Shown: piece by piece, positions 15,188 to 24,265 of the stretch
Layout of the letters: each line of letters starts with the position of its first letter
Position numbering within the stretch: position 1 is the first letter of the stretch
DNA from: Haloferax larsenii JCM 13917
Lineage (GTDB): Archaea; Halobacteriota; Halobacteria; Halobacteriales; Haloferacaceae
Length of the DNA stretch: 64,000 nucleotides
Assembly: GCF_000336955.1 (NCBI RefSeq)
Contig: NZ_AOLI01000031.1
Location: 1 to 64,000, forward strand
Direction: 5' to 3'
Notes under the pieces: generated by a model
The model's input: only the letters and a program-made list of their open reading frames with translations
Databases searched by the model: none
What the model was told of the DNA's origin: nothing
Translations under genes and position numbers: made by a program

Positions 15188-17502
15188 GGTTCACCGTTGC
15201 GGGCGTGACTGCCCTCTTCACTATCGCGTTCGGCCATCCGGCGACGGACGCGCTCTACGGTCGCCGCCTCGTCGGTTCGGAGGTCCGAGAGGAACCCGAA
15301 CAGTTGGTCGACGTTACTCACGTCTTCGCGGACGAGATATTCCACGTAGCGGTGTTTGCGGTGGAACTCGCGTTCGACCGCCTCGACCTCTCTGTCCGTG
15401 GCGTTCGCGATACGATGGAACAGACGGAGGCCGACGCGCCGGTGGTCGTCGCCGAGTTGCGGGTGTTCGTACGAGAGGTTGAACGTCCCGTCCGGACGGC
15501 GACGCGCGACGGTGTTCCAGTGGAGTTTTCGACCGTCTTTCTCGACGACGCCGCGGCGCCCCCACGTCTCGTCGAACTCCGATTCGGGAACGAGTTCGAC
15601 GACTTCGGAGACGTATCGCTCACCGTCGACTTTGTGCGGGAAGATCACGAGGTCGAGTTCGCGGAGCAGGTACGGCGGAAGCCCCTGTTCGATGACGCGG
15701 TTGACGAGCGTTTCGACGTCCGCAGCGTGGGTCGTTCCGATGACGCCGTGGCCGGTGTTGAGCGTCTCGGCGAACGTGGCGAACGACTCTGGGGTGTTGA
15801 TTTCGGCGATGACCTCGACGTCCGGGTTCAGGTAGTTCGCCTCGGTCATCAGGTCGGCCATCGAGACGCGCTTGAACTCTGATTCGTGGTCGCGGGTCGT
15901 CAGCGAGATGCCCGTCTCGTGCGGAAGGTGGACTTCGCGGGAGCCCTCGTCGATGCTGATTGGGCGGTGGTCGTAGGGGATGAACGGCATGTGCGCGTTC
16001 ATGAGTGTCGTCTTCCCAACGCCTGTCGCGCCCGAGAACAGCACGACGCGGTGGTGCTCGTAACAGAGCCACAGCAGCGTCACGAGTTCGGTCGACAGCG
16101 ACCCACCTTCGACGAGGTCCACGGGCGTCAGCACGTCTTTCGACTGCTTCCGAATCGAGACGTGCGGGCCGCCTTCGGAGATTACAGGGAGTGCGACCGC
16201 ACAGCGAATCGTCTCGTCGCTCTCAGTCGCCGTCGAGCCGTCGACTTCGCCGGGGCGGAGGTTGACCTTCGCACTCGGATTCGAGGCGTTCAACTCCACG
16301 CCGTCGGCGGCAGCGAGTTGGGTCACCACGTTGGTGAACTCCGTCTCGTCTTCGAACGCAAGATTCGTCGGCACGCGGAGGCCGCCGCGGCCGGTCACGT
16401 CGGCCCGCGGGATGACCTTCACGCGCTCGCCGACGCGGTTGGCCTCGATGTCTTCGAGGTTCGGGTCACGGATTGGAATCGTCAGAATGCCCTCGCCCAC
16501 GTAGTCCCGGAGGACGTAGTACACGAGGTCGTCGAGGCGGTCCTGCGCGAACCGGCGGTCGACCGGCGGCAGAGCGAGTCCGTACTCCGAAAGCGCCGAC
16601 CTGAGACGGAATCGGGTCGCATCGACCCACGCCTTCGTGTTGCGGGCGGTGAGTTGTCGCGAGAGGAACTCGCGCGCTCGGTCGCGGACAAACCCGATTC
16701 TGTCGGCAACCACGTCGTCAACGTTGGCCTCCCAGATGCGCTCTTTACAGGCGTCGATGAGGTCAGTGTCGCCGGGGACGAGGTCCGGTTCGAGAACTGC
16801 GTACTTGGTCGCAAAGCGGTCGTCGCCGAGGAGTCGGTCGCGGTAGACGACCACGTCCACGTCGTAGCCGGCGAACGGGACCGTGTAGTGTCGCACGCGC
16901 TCGGCGGCGATTCGGTCCGCGAACGCCACGTCGGAGTCGAATGCGGTCGTCGCCGGGGCGAAGTTCTCAGTGTGGACGACGAGTCGTTCGGTGCCGTCAC
17001 CACGACCGGCGTCGACGACTTCGATTTTCTCGTCGAGCGCGAGGGGTGTCACGTTACCGAGCAACCGGAGGTCGGCGAGGGTGTGATACTCCACGCGCCT
17101 GCGAGCGGGCGGCGAGAGGTCGAGCAACCGGTCGAGGACGCGTCGGTACTTCGGTGAGAGTCCGTCTGCGGCACGTTCGGCCGCACCCTCACGAGTGAGT
17201 GGCCGACGGCGCGTGACCGTCGAGAAGTGGTCGCGGACTGTTTCGAGTGCCCGGGCTTCTCGAACACCGAGTGACGGTTCCCGAACGTCGTAGTCGAACC
17301 CGTGGTCGGCGTCGCTAATCGTGACGACTGTGTCGGGTGCGACTTCGTACTGTGCGCGGACGTTCGGCGCGTACCACGCTGCCGGGTCGTCCGGCGGCAC
17401 TGGCGCTGGAACGGCATCCTCCTCGTTGGGTGTCGAGGGGGTACCGAATTCGAGGGTCGGAGTGGGTGGCTCCGTCCCGTCGGATTCACCTTGGGTAGGC
17501 AT
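15184..17502 (-). CDS. pilB: type IV pilus assembly ATPase PilB (GspE/TadA family)
   Basis: A 772-residue cytosolic ATPase. It has an acidic Pro/Thr-rich N-terminus, a middle N-domain, a Walker A motif GATGVGKTT near residue 490, an Asp box around DEGSREVHLP, a Walker B-like segment ADLMTEANYLNPDVEVIAEI and a His box GHGVIGTTHA. It powers pilin extraction and assembly through PilC. It is the first gene of the operon. TATTTAAT at 17527-17534 is centred 28 nt before the ATG. Haloarchaea encode several PilB/PilC pairs; I cannot say from sequence alone which numbered pair this is. Confidence 0.92.
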   Translation of the reverse strand: MPTQGESDGTEPPTPTLEFGTPSTPNEEDAVPAPVPPDDPAAWYAPNVRAQYEVAPDTVVTISDADHGFDYDVREPSLGVREARALETVRDHFSTVTRRRPLTREGAAERAADGLSPKYRRVLDRLLDLSPPARRRVEYHTLADLRLLGNVTPLALDEKIEVVDAGRGDGTERLVVHTENFAPATTAFDSDVAFADRIAAERVRHYTVPFAGYDVDVVVYRDRLLGDDRFATKYAVLEPDLVPGDTDLIDACKERIWEANVDDVVADRIGFVRDRAREFLSRQLTARNTKAWVDATRFRLRSALSEYGLALPPVDRRFAQDRLDDLVYYVLRDYVGEGILTIPIRDPNLEDIEANRVGERVKVIPRADVTGRGGLRVPTNLAFEDETEFTNVVTQLAAADGVELNASNPSAKVNLRPGEVDGSTATESDETIRCAVALPVISEGGPHVSIRKQSKDVLTPVDLVEGGSLSTELVTLLWLCYEHHRVVLFSGATGVGKTTLMNAHMPFIPYDHRPISIDEGSREVHLPHETGISLTTRDHESEFKRVSMADLMTEANYLNPDVEVIAEINTPESFATFAETLNTGHGVIGTTHAADVETLVNRVIEQGLPPYLLRELDLVIFPHKVDGERYVSEVVELVPESEFDETWGRRGVVEKDGRKLHWNTVARRRPDGTFNLSYEHPQLGDDHRRVGLRLFHRIANATDREVEAVEREFHRKHRYVEYLVREDVSNVDQLFGFLSDLRTDEAATVERVRRRMAERDSEEGSHARNGEP

Positions 17503-17526
17503 ACTACTCGGATTGCTGGGTTTTCG

Positions 17527-17534
17527 TATTTAAT
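17527..17534 (-). promoter_or_regulatory. TATA box of the pilB operon
   Basis: ATTAAATA on the minus strand, centred 28 nt before the pilB ATG at 17502, implying a leaderless mRNA for the whole pilus operon. Confidence 0.6.
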
Positions 17535-17784
17535 AATTAGCCGATAGAGGTTGCCGTCGATACCACAGTTGTAAAACCAAGATACGAGGTGATTCGAGTG
17601 ACTAAGGCGGGAGTTTTGAATTTGTTCTCGTGTCTTGAGACGACTATCTGCTATTGGTAGATACTGCTACGATTATCAGAACTTGGATTGTAGGCGAGGC
17701 CGCTTAGATTATTTTGAATCATCATTCAAGCAACAAATAATATCTGGGAAGGAGGTACTGTCTAGTTTAGTACCACTCCAACTG

Positions 17785-17997
17785 ATGTTCGTCCATCTCA
17801 TTCAAAACGAAAAGACTGCACATGAGTTCTCCGAGGAGACGTGTCAAATTCTGCAGAATGTGTTCGCGGAAGCCGAGGCGTATTGTGAGGACCCAGAGCG
17901 ACGCGGGCAAAGAGACATTGGGGAAGCAGAGTTGCGACGCGTGGCGACTGAAACTGCAACCAAACGAGAGCAAAGGCTGAGAGACACCGACTCCTGA
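17785..17997 (+). CDS. small acidic hypothetical protein
   Basis: A frame of 70 residues from the ATG at 17785 (MFVHLIQNEKTAHEFSEETC). It could begin as far upstream as a TTG at 17635, but codon bias fades there. The visible part is helical and charged, with two Cys, and ends KREQRLRDTDS. An AATAATATC box near 17738 and GGAGGT at 17752 precede it. No family is recognised. It lies in a lower-GC interval next to the pil operon. Confidence 0.4.
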   Translation: MFVHLIQNEKTAHEFSEETCQILQNVFAEAEAYCEDPERRGQRDIGEAELRRVATETATKREQRLRDTDS

Positions 17998-18125
17998 TGC
18001 GACTCCTCGGTAACTAAATTGGACGCAACAGACGTAGTGACTCTGTTGAAACCCTCATTCGCTGGGAGTTTGTTGAGGCCGTGGTGAACACAGGGCGTGA
18101 GTCGGTCACGCATTTGGAGTGGATG

Positions 18126-18347
18126 TTAGCCTTCTGCTGTCTGGAATTTTCCAAACGCGAACTCTAAAGCGAACATGACGACACCCATCGTGACTGCCTG
18201 AACGAGGGAGAACTCTCGGCTCAGTAGTAAACCGACTACGAGAACGCCGATAGCTGCCGACGCTCCCAAGAGCGCAGCATACCGAGCGCGGGAGAGGCCT
18301 CTAGCCCAGTTATCAACTCGGTTGTAAAATTGTTTGACAGGAACCAC
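18126..18347 (-). CDS. small two-helix membrane protein
   Basis: A 73-residue protein with a GTG start at 18347 (VPVKQFYNRVDNWARGLSRA). A basic amphipathic N-terminus is followed by two transmembrane helices (about 24-43 and 47-65). The layout resembles haloarchaeal RDD-less mini-membrane proteins of unknown role. It stands alone between two other orphan genes. The function is not known. Confidence 0.65.
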   Translation of the reverse strand: MVPVKQFYNRVDNWARGLSRARYAALLGASAAIGVLVVGLLLSREFSLVQAVTMGVVMFALEFAFGKFQTAEG

Positions 18348-18407
18348 ACTCCGACTGTATGTGTCCGGTCGTGAAATAGGCTACGAGAGTAGCCAGTTGA
18401 GACCTCC

Positions 18408-18872
18408 TCAGTTGCTATCCGAAGCGAACTGAATCTCTTCGTAGCGACTGGTTTCGACCGAACCGCCCTCCTCAAATTCTGTCTTCGCGATAATCGTAAC
18501 TGGCGTCTCAGGCCGTGACTCGAACGAAAGAGTACCTGCGAGCCCATTTTGTTCCGTCCACTGCTGCTGCCACTCGTCGACAAAATCGTCGATAACCAGA
18601 TGGACCGTCGTTTGCTTCGGTCCCGAGACATGGTATCTCCCAAAGTCTACTCGTGGAGACACCAGCAGTTCTACAGTTTCATTCTTCTCGACGAGGTCCA
18701 GGATGAACACCGTCTGCGTGATATCAGATGGAACTCCGTTCCAGATGGTACTCGACCGCACGTGGTGATGGGTCGTTTTCTCAGTCTCGCGTTCGCCAAC
18801 CACCCCTGAGCAACCCGCGACAGCTATCGAGGAGGATGCAGCGATGCCACACAAGAACTCTCGCCGATGCAT
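18408..18872 (-). CDS. Tat-exported lipoprotein, hypothetical
   Basis: A 154-residue protein with a compact Tat-lipoprotein signal: HRREFLCGIA at 2-11 and a lipobox AVAGC with Cys21. The mature part has a His-rich strand (TTHHHVRSS), then an Ig-like beta pattern (TVFILDLVEKNETVELLVSP), and may be a small beta-sandwich on the cell surface. ATATATTT lies about 29 nt before the ATG, consistent with a leaderless start. No family is recognised. Confidence 0.8.
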   Translation of the reverse strand: MHRREFLCGIAASSSIAVAGCSGVVGERETEKTTHHHVRSSTIWNGVPSDITQTVFILDLVEKNETVELLVSPRVDFGRYHVSGPKQTTVHLVIDDFVDEWQQQWTEQNGLAGTLSFESRPETPVTIIAKTEFEEGGSVETSRYEEIQFASDSN

Positions 18873-19071
18873 TTCTATTTTTAATTTTCTAGTTAGAAAT
18901 ATATCACTTCCTATTTGGATACCGACGGACTCTCGCTACGTCGGCGAGTGACAACCATCCCGCTCCGGTTCGGCAGGAAGATGCAATCCACCCGTTGAAC
19001 AACGTGGGACTCTCTCCGAGGATGTCTCACCAAACAAAGCTATACAGCATCCTCTGACAATCTGCCAGAAC
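18873..19071. other. intergenic region between divergent orphan genes
   Basis: About 200 bases carrying the promoter of the lipoprotein on the minus strand and, nearer 19040, that of the mini-membrane gene. No further gene is seen. Confidence 0.4.
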
Positions 19072-19263
19072 ATGAACAGTCGAGAAAAAAGAGACTACCT
19101 CGGTGCTCGAAATGGGTTCATAACCGCAGCAGGACTGTTGGCAGCGATTACCGCGTATCAATTGCTGACGCAGGGAACATACGAGAGCGAGACGTTCGTG
19201 GTACTGATACTATCTGTGACCGCGTTTTGGGGAACAAAGTTAGTTCATACGCGTCGGGACTAG
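19072..19263 (+). CDS. 63-residue two-helix membrane protein
   Basis: MNSREKRDYLGARNGFITAA and on: a charged N-terminus, two hydrophobic segments (about 17-32 and 42-55) joined by a short polar loop, and a basic C-terminal KLVHTRRD. It is similar in size and layout to other mini-proteins in this window. It has no identifiable catalytic residues. Function unknown. Confidence 0.65.
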   Translation: MNSREKRDYLGARNGFITAAGLLAAITAYQLLTQGTYESETFVVLILSVTAFWGTKLVHTRRD

Positions 19264-19360
19264 CGAGAGATAGGTCTGTGCGACCGTCGGTGTCCTTCCT
19301 ACTGTTCTCACCAGCCCAGCCACTCCCAAATTCGTTGAAAGTTCCCATCCATAATCATTA

Positions 19361-19367
19361 TTAAATA
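19361..19367 (+). promoter_or_regulatory. TATA box of the acyl-CoA synthetase gene
   Basis: TTAAATA centred 26 nt before the ATG at 19390. This favours that ATG over the in-frame GTG at 19375. Confidence 0.6.
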
Positions 19368-19389
19368 TTGTAGTGTGGTGACACGTGCA

Positions 19390-21060
19390 ATGGTGGAACA
19401 CAATTTGGCAGACTACGAGGCGGCACGGACTGAGTTCTCGTGGCAGGACATCTACGACGAGGCATCGTGGGACGCGCCGGAGTCGATGAACATCGCCCAC
19501 GAGGTCGCCGACCGCCACGCCACCGCGCGGGACCGGGTGGCCCTGTATCAGGTCGGGACGGACGGCGAACTCACCACGCTGACGTTCTGGGAACTCGCAG
19601 ACCGGTCGAGCCAGTTTGCGAACGTCCTCTCTGAACTCGGTGTCGAGTCGGGCGACAGGGTGTTTTCCTACATGCCGCGGATTCCCGAACACTACATCGC
19701 GCTCGTGGGAACGCTCAAGCACGGGGCCGTGTGGGGAAGCATCAACGAGCGCTTCGGTCCCGACGGAATCTCCTATCGACTCTCGGACTGCGACGCCTCG
19801 GTCGTGGTGACGACCACCGACAACCGCGACACCATCGCCGCCGCGCTCGAAGACGCGCCGAGCGTCGAGCACGTCATCACGGTGGACCGCGGCGGTGGCG
19901 CGCCCGCGGACGACGTTATCTTCAATCCGACGCTCGACGGCGCGAGCACCGAGTACGAGACGGCGCGAACCGGCGGTGAGGACGACGCCCTCTTGTACTA
20001 CACGTCCGGGACGACGGGGCTTGCGAAAGGCGTCCTCCACAAACACCGCTGGCTCGCGGGCGTGGCGGCGACACAGCGCTATGCAGTCGACCTCCAACCC
20101 GGTGACGTCTACTGGTCCACGGGCGACCTCGGGTGGCTCACCGGCGCAATCAACACCCTCGGCGCGTGGTTCTGGGGGGCGTCGCTTTTCACCTACGAGG
20201 GTGAGTTCGACCCCGAGACGTGGGCCGACCTCCTCGACGACTACCCCATCACGGTCCTGTTCTCGGTGCCGACGGCCTACCGGATGCTCCGCGAGAACGA
20301 GTCAGTTCTCGACGACGCCTCGTTGGACCTGCGACACGCGCTCTCTATCGGCGAACCGCTCAGTGCGGGCGTGGTCGAGTGGGCCGAAGAGACCCTCGGC
20401 GTCACCGTCCTCGACACCTACGGGCAGACCGAGACGGGGAACATGATTATCAACAACTACCCGACGATGGAGGTGCGTCCGGGGTCGATGGGCAAGCCGC
20501 TTCCGGGTATCGAGGCCGACATCATCGACCCGGAGACGGGGGAAGTGCTCCCGCCGGGCGAGACGGGCGAAATCGCCGAGCGAGGCGACTACCCGTGTTT
20601 CTTCGCCGAGTACTGGAACAAACCCGAGAAGACGCAGGCGGCGTTCGTCGACGGCCCCGACGGCCGCTGGTACCGCTCTGGCGACCTCGCGCACAAAGAC
20701 GAAGACGGGTACTTCTGGTTCGAAGGCCGCGCCGACGACGTGATTCTCTCGTCGGGCTATCGCATCGGACCCTTCGAGGTGGAGAGTTCGCTGGGTGAGC
20801 ATCCCGCCGTCGCCGAGGCGGCCGTCGTCCCCAAACCACACCCGGAGCGCGGGAATATCGTCAAGGCGTACGTGGTTCCGAGCGCCGACGCGACACCGTC
20901 AGAATCGCTCACGACGGAGATTCAAAACCACGTCAAATCCGAGTTGGCTGCCCACGAATATCCGCGCGAAATCGAGTTCCGTGAGGAGCTTCCGAAGACA
21001 GTGACCGGAAAGATTCGGCGGACGGAACTCCGCGACGACACCGAGGGCGCATCGAACTAA
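19390..21060 (+). CDS. acyl-CoA synthetase (AMP-forming, medium-chain type)
   Basis: A 556-residue ANL-superfamily ligase. Motifs: the A3 loop YYTSGTTGLAKGVLH near residue 200, A5 TYGQTETGN near 345, the A7/A8 region WYRSGDLAHKDEDGYFWFEG and SSGYRIGPFEVES near 430-460, and A10 with the catalytic Lys in TVTGKIRR near 545. It activates a carboxylic acid with ATP to acyl-AMP and transfers it to CoA. The N-terminus (FSWQDIYDEASW) resembles medium-chain synthetases more than acetyl-CoA synthetases; the substrate is inferred. It is monocistronic and convergent with the histidine kinase, with 4 bp overlap of the ends. Confidence 0.9.
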   Translation: MVEHNLADYEAARTEFSWQDIYDEASWDAPESMNIAHEVADRHATARDRVALYQVGTDGELTTLTFWELADRSSQFANVLSELGVESGDRVFSYMPRIPEHYIALVGTLKHGAVWGSINERFGPDGISYRLSDCDASVVVTTTDNRDTIAAALEDAPSVEHVITVDRGGGAPADDVIFNPTLDGASTEYETARTGGEDDALLYYTSGTTGLAKGVLHKHRWLAGVAATQRYAVDLQPGDVYWSTGDLGWLTGAINTLGAWFWGASLFTYEGEFDPETWADLLDDYPITVLFSVPTAYRMLRENESVLDDASLDLRHALSIGEPLSAGVVEWAEETLGVTVLDTYGQTETGNMIINNYPTMEVRPGSMGKPLPGIEADIIDPETGEVLPPGETGEIAERGDYPCFFAEYWNKPEKTQAAFVDGPDGRWYRSGDLAHKDEDGYFWFEGRADDVILSSGYRIGPFEVESSLGEHPAVAEAAVVPKPHPERGNIVKAYVVPSADATPSESLTTEIQNHVKSELAAHEYPREIEFREELPKTVTGKIRRTELRDDTEGASN

Positions 21061-22880
21061 TCCCCCTCGGCGTGGCCGTGTTCTGCCTCGCCGTTCTGTG
21101 CTCCCGTGGGGTCCGAGTCGTCCGCGACCCGTTGGACTGGAATCTGTAGCGAGGCGGTGGTTCCACTCCCGTTATTCCGCTTGAACGACACCTCGCCTCT
21201 GAGTTGGTCGACGCCCCACGTGACGAGCCACAGGCCGAGTCCACTCCCGTGTTGAAGCGGCGTCTCTCCGTGGGCGCGGATGGCGACGAGTTCGTTCGGG
21301 TTGATTCCCGGTCCGTCGTCGGTAACGTGAATCTCCACGGTATCGTCCGACTCGACCGCCTCGACTTGGACAGTCGGCGTGTCGGAGTAGTTGTGAACGA
21401 CGCCGTTTTCGATGAGTTCCTGTACGACGTGTTCGAGTGTCGGTGAACAGACGATGTGGTCGTCGAGGTCGGACTCGACGAGGACGACACACTCTGGGTG
21501 GTCGTCTCTGACCGTGCTGGCTGCCTGTTCCAGTTGGACGCCGACGGGAACTGGTGTCGCCGTCTCGTCCTCGTCGGTCGTGTTTCCGTGGAGCGCGGCA
21601 ATCTTTCTGGCCTTCTCGCTAATCGTCACGAGGCTAAACGCACGGTCGCGGACGGTCTCTGAGTAGCGCTGCGCTCGGTCGAGCGAGTCGTTGGCGAGCG
21701 CTTCGACGACGAGGTCGGCGTACCCAAAGAGCATGTTCGCCTCGGTTCGAAGGTTGTGGCGAAGCACGCGATTCATCACCTCCAGTTGTTGGACGTTTCG
21801 GCGACGGTCGGTCACGTCGCGGAAGACGAGTGCATTCCCGATTGGGCGCCCGTGAAAATCGGTGAACGTGCTCGTCCGAAGTTCGAAGTCTCGTTGGCTC
21901 TCTCCCAGTTTGACCGCGACGTTTCCGTTCAATTTCTTCGCGGCAGTACCAGAGATAACACTGCTAATGGGCCGCCCTTTGAGGTCGGTGGTGGTGCGCT
22001 CCAAGATGTCCGCTGCCGTCTGATTGAGTGCGATGATTCGCCACTTGGTGTCGGTGACGACCACGGCGTCGGCCATCGATTTGACCACTCGCTCGCAGGC
22101 AATCGACCGCGGAACCGGCCGCGACCCGAGTAAGTCGTACTGACTGAGTGCGATGGCGTACGCGAGTCCCGCGAAGGTGAACGTCGCGGGCGTCACGTCG
22201 AGTGCCACCCCGTACAGTTCGAGCAACACTGTGCTGAGGCTCCCGAGAATCGGCATCAGTGTCCCGACGATGAGCGTAATCGCCTGCAGTCGGTAAATCG
22301 TCGGCAGGTCGAGCATCGTCTGGAAGAGCGCGAGCGCACCGGCGAGCCACAGCAAGTAGCTGTACGCCAGAATCACCCAGTACAGCGGACCCCACTGGTG
22401 GTCCATGAGCGTGATTGCCCTAGTCGCGGTGGGAACGACCTCCGAAGTCGCCCACATGAAATGGTGAGCGGGATTCGTCCAGGCAGCGATGAGTGTGACC
22501 ATCGGGAGAAACGAGACAATCATGAGCGGCCCCGGTGCAGTGTACCGGTCGCGGCCTGTGTACGAGAACGCAAATGCGAACCACGCGACTGGTGCGACGA
22601 GCACGCCAATCCACTCGACGTTTGCGACCAGTAATTTGAGTTGGAGGTCCGAGATGAGGAGTTCGATGAGGTATCCGACCGACCACAGCCCACTCGCAGC
22701 GGCGAGCGTACCCAACCCGACTGCACCCGGCTTCTTGCGATGACGCCACGTGTACGCAGTGACGCCGATGCTGATGATACCGGAGAGAATCATCAGCCCG
22801 ACGACGGCAGCCACCACTGGAGCAGATTGGGCGACGAGAACTATCTCCCACAGTGGCCCTCCCTCGGGATTCGCGTTCAC
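21057..22880 (-). CDS. membrane sensor histidine kinase with 7TM sensor and PAS
   Basis: 607 residues from the GTG at 22880 (NANPEGGPLWEIVLV). The frame extends to 22967, but that part overlaps the end of the upstream UbiA gene. Seven N-terminal hydrophobic helices match the His-kinase-7TM sensor, followed by a PAS domain (about 240-350), a HisKA H-box VLRHNLR, and an HATPase with N-box ELIENGVVHN, G1 DDGPGI and G2 GSGLGL. The tail is His/Glu-rich. It probably autophosphorylates on the His of RHNLR. No response regulator is adjacent, as is common for orphan haloarchaeal kinases. The ligand is unknown. Confidence 0.88.
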   Translation of the reverse strand: MNANPEGGPLWEIVLVAQSAPVVAAVVGLMILSGIISIGVTAYTWRHRKKPGAVGLGTLAAASGLWSVGYLIELLISDLQLKLLVANVEWIGVLVAPVAWFAFAFSYTGRDRYTAPGPLMIVSFLPMVTLIAAWTNPAHHFMWATSEVVPTATRAITLMDHQWGPLYWVILAYSYLLWLAGALALFQTMLDLPTIYRLQAITLIVGTLMPILGSLSTVLLELYGVALDVTPATFTFAGLAYAIALSQYDLLGSRPVPRSIACERVVKSMADAVVVTDTKWRIIALNQTAADILERTTTDLKGRPISSVISGTAAKKLNGNVAVKLGESQRDFELRTSTFTDFHGRPIGNALVFRDVTDRRRNVQQLEVMNRVLRHNLRTEANMLFGYADLVVEALANDSLDRAQRYSETVRDRAFSLVTISEKARKIAALHGNTTDEDETATPVPVGVQLEQAASTVRDDHPECVVLVESDLDDHIVCSPTLEHVVQELIENGVVHNYSDTPTVQVEAVESDDTVEIHVTDDGPGINPNELVAIRAHGETPLQHGSGLGLWLVTWGVDQLRGEVSFKRNNGSGTTASLQIPVQRVADDSDPTGAQNGEAEHGHAEGD

Positions 22881-22923
22881 TATGCTGAATTTCTTTGCGA
22901 ACGACAAAAGTATATGTGGAACT

Positions 22924-23811
22924 TTATACAGGAACCGGGACGACGCCGGACAGTGCGACGACAACACCGAGGACCATCAGTACCCCCTCACCGTCTCTGA
23001 GGGTACACAGCCGTTCTACCGACCGGTTCGTTCCGGTGAGCGCGTACGTAATCCACACGGAGTACACGATTGCAGGGAGGAGCGCAATCGGTGCCCAGAT
23101 GGGGACGTATTCGAGCCACGCCGCACCGACGAGCAGTCCCAGCGAGAGGAGTTCCATCGCGTAGAGAATCAGTTGCGTCCGACGAACACCGACGACAGTC
23201 GGGAGGGTCGCGACGCCGTTTTCTTTGTCACCTGCCACGTCCCTGACGTTGTGGACTTCGACCGAAATCGCAGAGCGAATGAAGAACCACACTGCGGCGA
23301 CGACTGCCCCGGCGACGTACTGTGATTGGCCTGCGACGACCGCGAGCGGGACGAACGCGACGAGAACGGCCCACGCGAGGGCGACGACCGCCGTGTTGAC
23401 GAGGAAGATATCTTTCAGTCGGTCCGCAGACGGAATGGGAAGCAAGGGGAAACTGTAGAAGACGGCGACGACCCCCGGAAAGAGCGTCAACCCGAGTCCG
23501 TAGAGGCCGCCGCGAGAGATAGAGAGTCCGAGCGCGCCGATGATTGCGAGCGCCGAGAACCCGGCGTACAGTTTCGGGTGCGCTGCGACGAAGGCGGTTC
23601 GACCGGCGTAGTTCGCTTCGTCGGCGTCGAGGTCGGCGAGCTTGTCGAAATTGTAGATGCCGACGGTGATGAGGAATCCAACGAGGAGCGCCGCGTTTGG
23701 TTCGATTCCCGCGAGCGACGACGCGACGTAAATCTCTCCGATGGTGGCAACACCGAGGAACACCGAACTGTGCACGACTGCTGCGTATAGCTGTTTTGGG
23801 ACAATTTTCAT
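22924..23811 (-). CDS. UbiA-family prenyltransferase
   Basis: A 295-residue polytopic protein with about eight to nine transmembrane helices. Two Asp-rich sites are typical of UbiA enzymes: NFDKLADLDAD near residue 54 and EVHNVRDVAGDKENGVATLP near 185-204. They bind Mg2+ and the prenyl diphosphate. It transfers a polyprenyl chain to an acceptor in the membrane, in quinone, heme or archaeal lipid biosynthesis; the acceptor cannot be told here. It ends 44 bp before the histidine kinase on the same strand, so the two may be co-transcribed. Confidence 0.85.
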   Translation of the reverse strand: MKIVPKQLYAAVVHSSVFLGVATIGEIYVASSLAGIEPNAALLVGFLITVGIYNFDKLADLDADEANYAGRTAFVAAHPKLYAGFSALAIIGALGLSISRGGLYGLGLTLFPGVVAVFYSFPLLPIPSADRLKDIFLVNTAVVALAWAVLVAFVPLAVVAGQSQYVAGAVVAAVWFFIRSAISVEVHNVRDVAGDKENGVATLPTVVGVRRTQLILYAMELLSLGLLVGAAWLEYVPIWAPIALLPAIVYSVWITYALTGTNRSVERLCTLRDGEGVLMVLGVVVALSGVVPVPV

Positions 23812-24066
23812 TGCAATATGACAATTAAATTGACAAGAATTAGTTATGAGGTGCCCTTCTCACCGCGTGAGTTCCCCACGCCGTCGCTGCTCGCCGCAGC
23901 CATTTCGATAGCCCGCGGCGTGTTTTGACTCCCTAATGAAACCCTGAAATGGGGCTGTCTTCGCGCTCTCGGCTCAGGTGGTCGGACGTCTTTTCGGGGA
24001 TGAATTCCGCTGTGTTGCACGGAATTAGCAGCCTACTTCGCAGCGTTACCAGCTTCCTTCGCTAAG
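23812..24066. other. non-coding region with imperfect 21-bp repeats
   Basis: No frame of 60 codons is seen. At the right end (24030-24092) three imperfect 21-bp units follow one another, sharing CTTCG and GTTACC. The base composition is that of the core genome, and the segment may be a decayed gene or element end, but I cannot identify it. Confidence 0.35.
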
Positions 24067-24092
24067 TTACCGGCCCACTTCGAGTGAGTAGG
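24030..24092. repeat. three imperfect 21-bp tandem units
   Basis: Units begin at 24030, 24051 and 24072. The first two share nearly the whole pattern C-TTCG-C--GTTACC; the third is more diverged. The block overlaps the end of a possible micro-gene on the minus strand. Confidence 0.4.
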
Positions 24093-24240
24093 CGGGGGTT
24101 ATCAGAACAGTATCACTTCCCTGACTAACTCTCTCGGGCACTCCGAACACGCTCGAAGTTGGCGGCGACTCCCACGGACGCTCTCGAATACGCTCGACGT
24201 CCTCGTCGACCGCCTCGAACGTGTTCGGGAGGGTGCTCAT
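24067..24240 (-). CDS. possible 57-residue protein or gene remnant
   Basis: A minus-strand frame starting at the ATG at 24240 (MSTLPNTFEAVDEDVERIRE) and ending in TAA at 24067. The first 30 residues have typical haloarchaeal acidic composition and codon use; the last part runs into the 21-bp repeats. It diverges from the MoaD-like gene, with 25 bp between starts. It may be an intact micro-gene or the 5' end of a broken longer gene. No family is recognised. Confidence 0.35.
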   Translation of the reverse strand: MSTLPNTFEAVDEDVERIRERPWESPPTSSVFGVPERVSQGSDTVLITPAYSLEVGR

Positions 24241-24265
24241 CCGCTGGCGCGTCGTACTCGCGTGT

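Noticed and set aside
15886-17157. 423-codon open frame antisense to pilB
   Set aside because: Shadow frame; pilB has all its ATPase motifs on the other strand.
23880-24110. insertion-sequence remnant
   Set aside because: I suspected a decayed element end, but found no transposase frame, terminal inverted repeats or target duplication, so it is listed only as non-coding.
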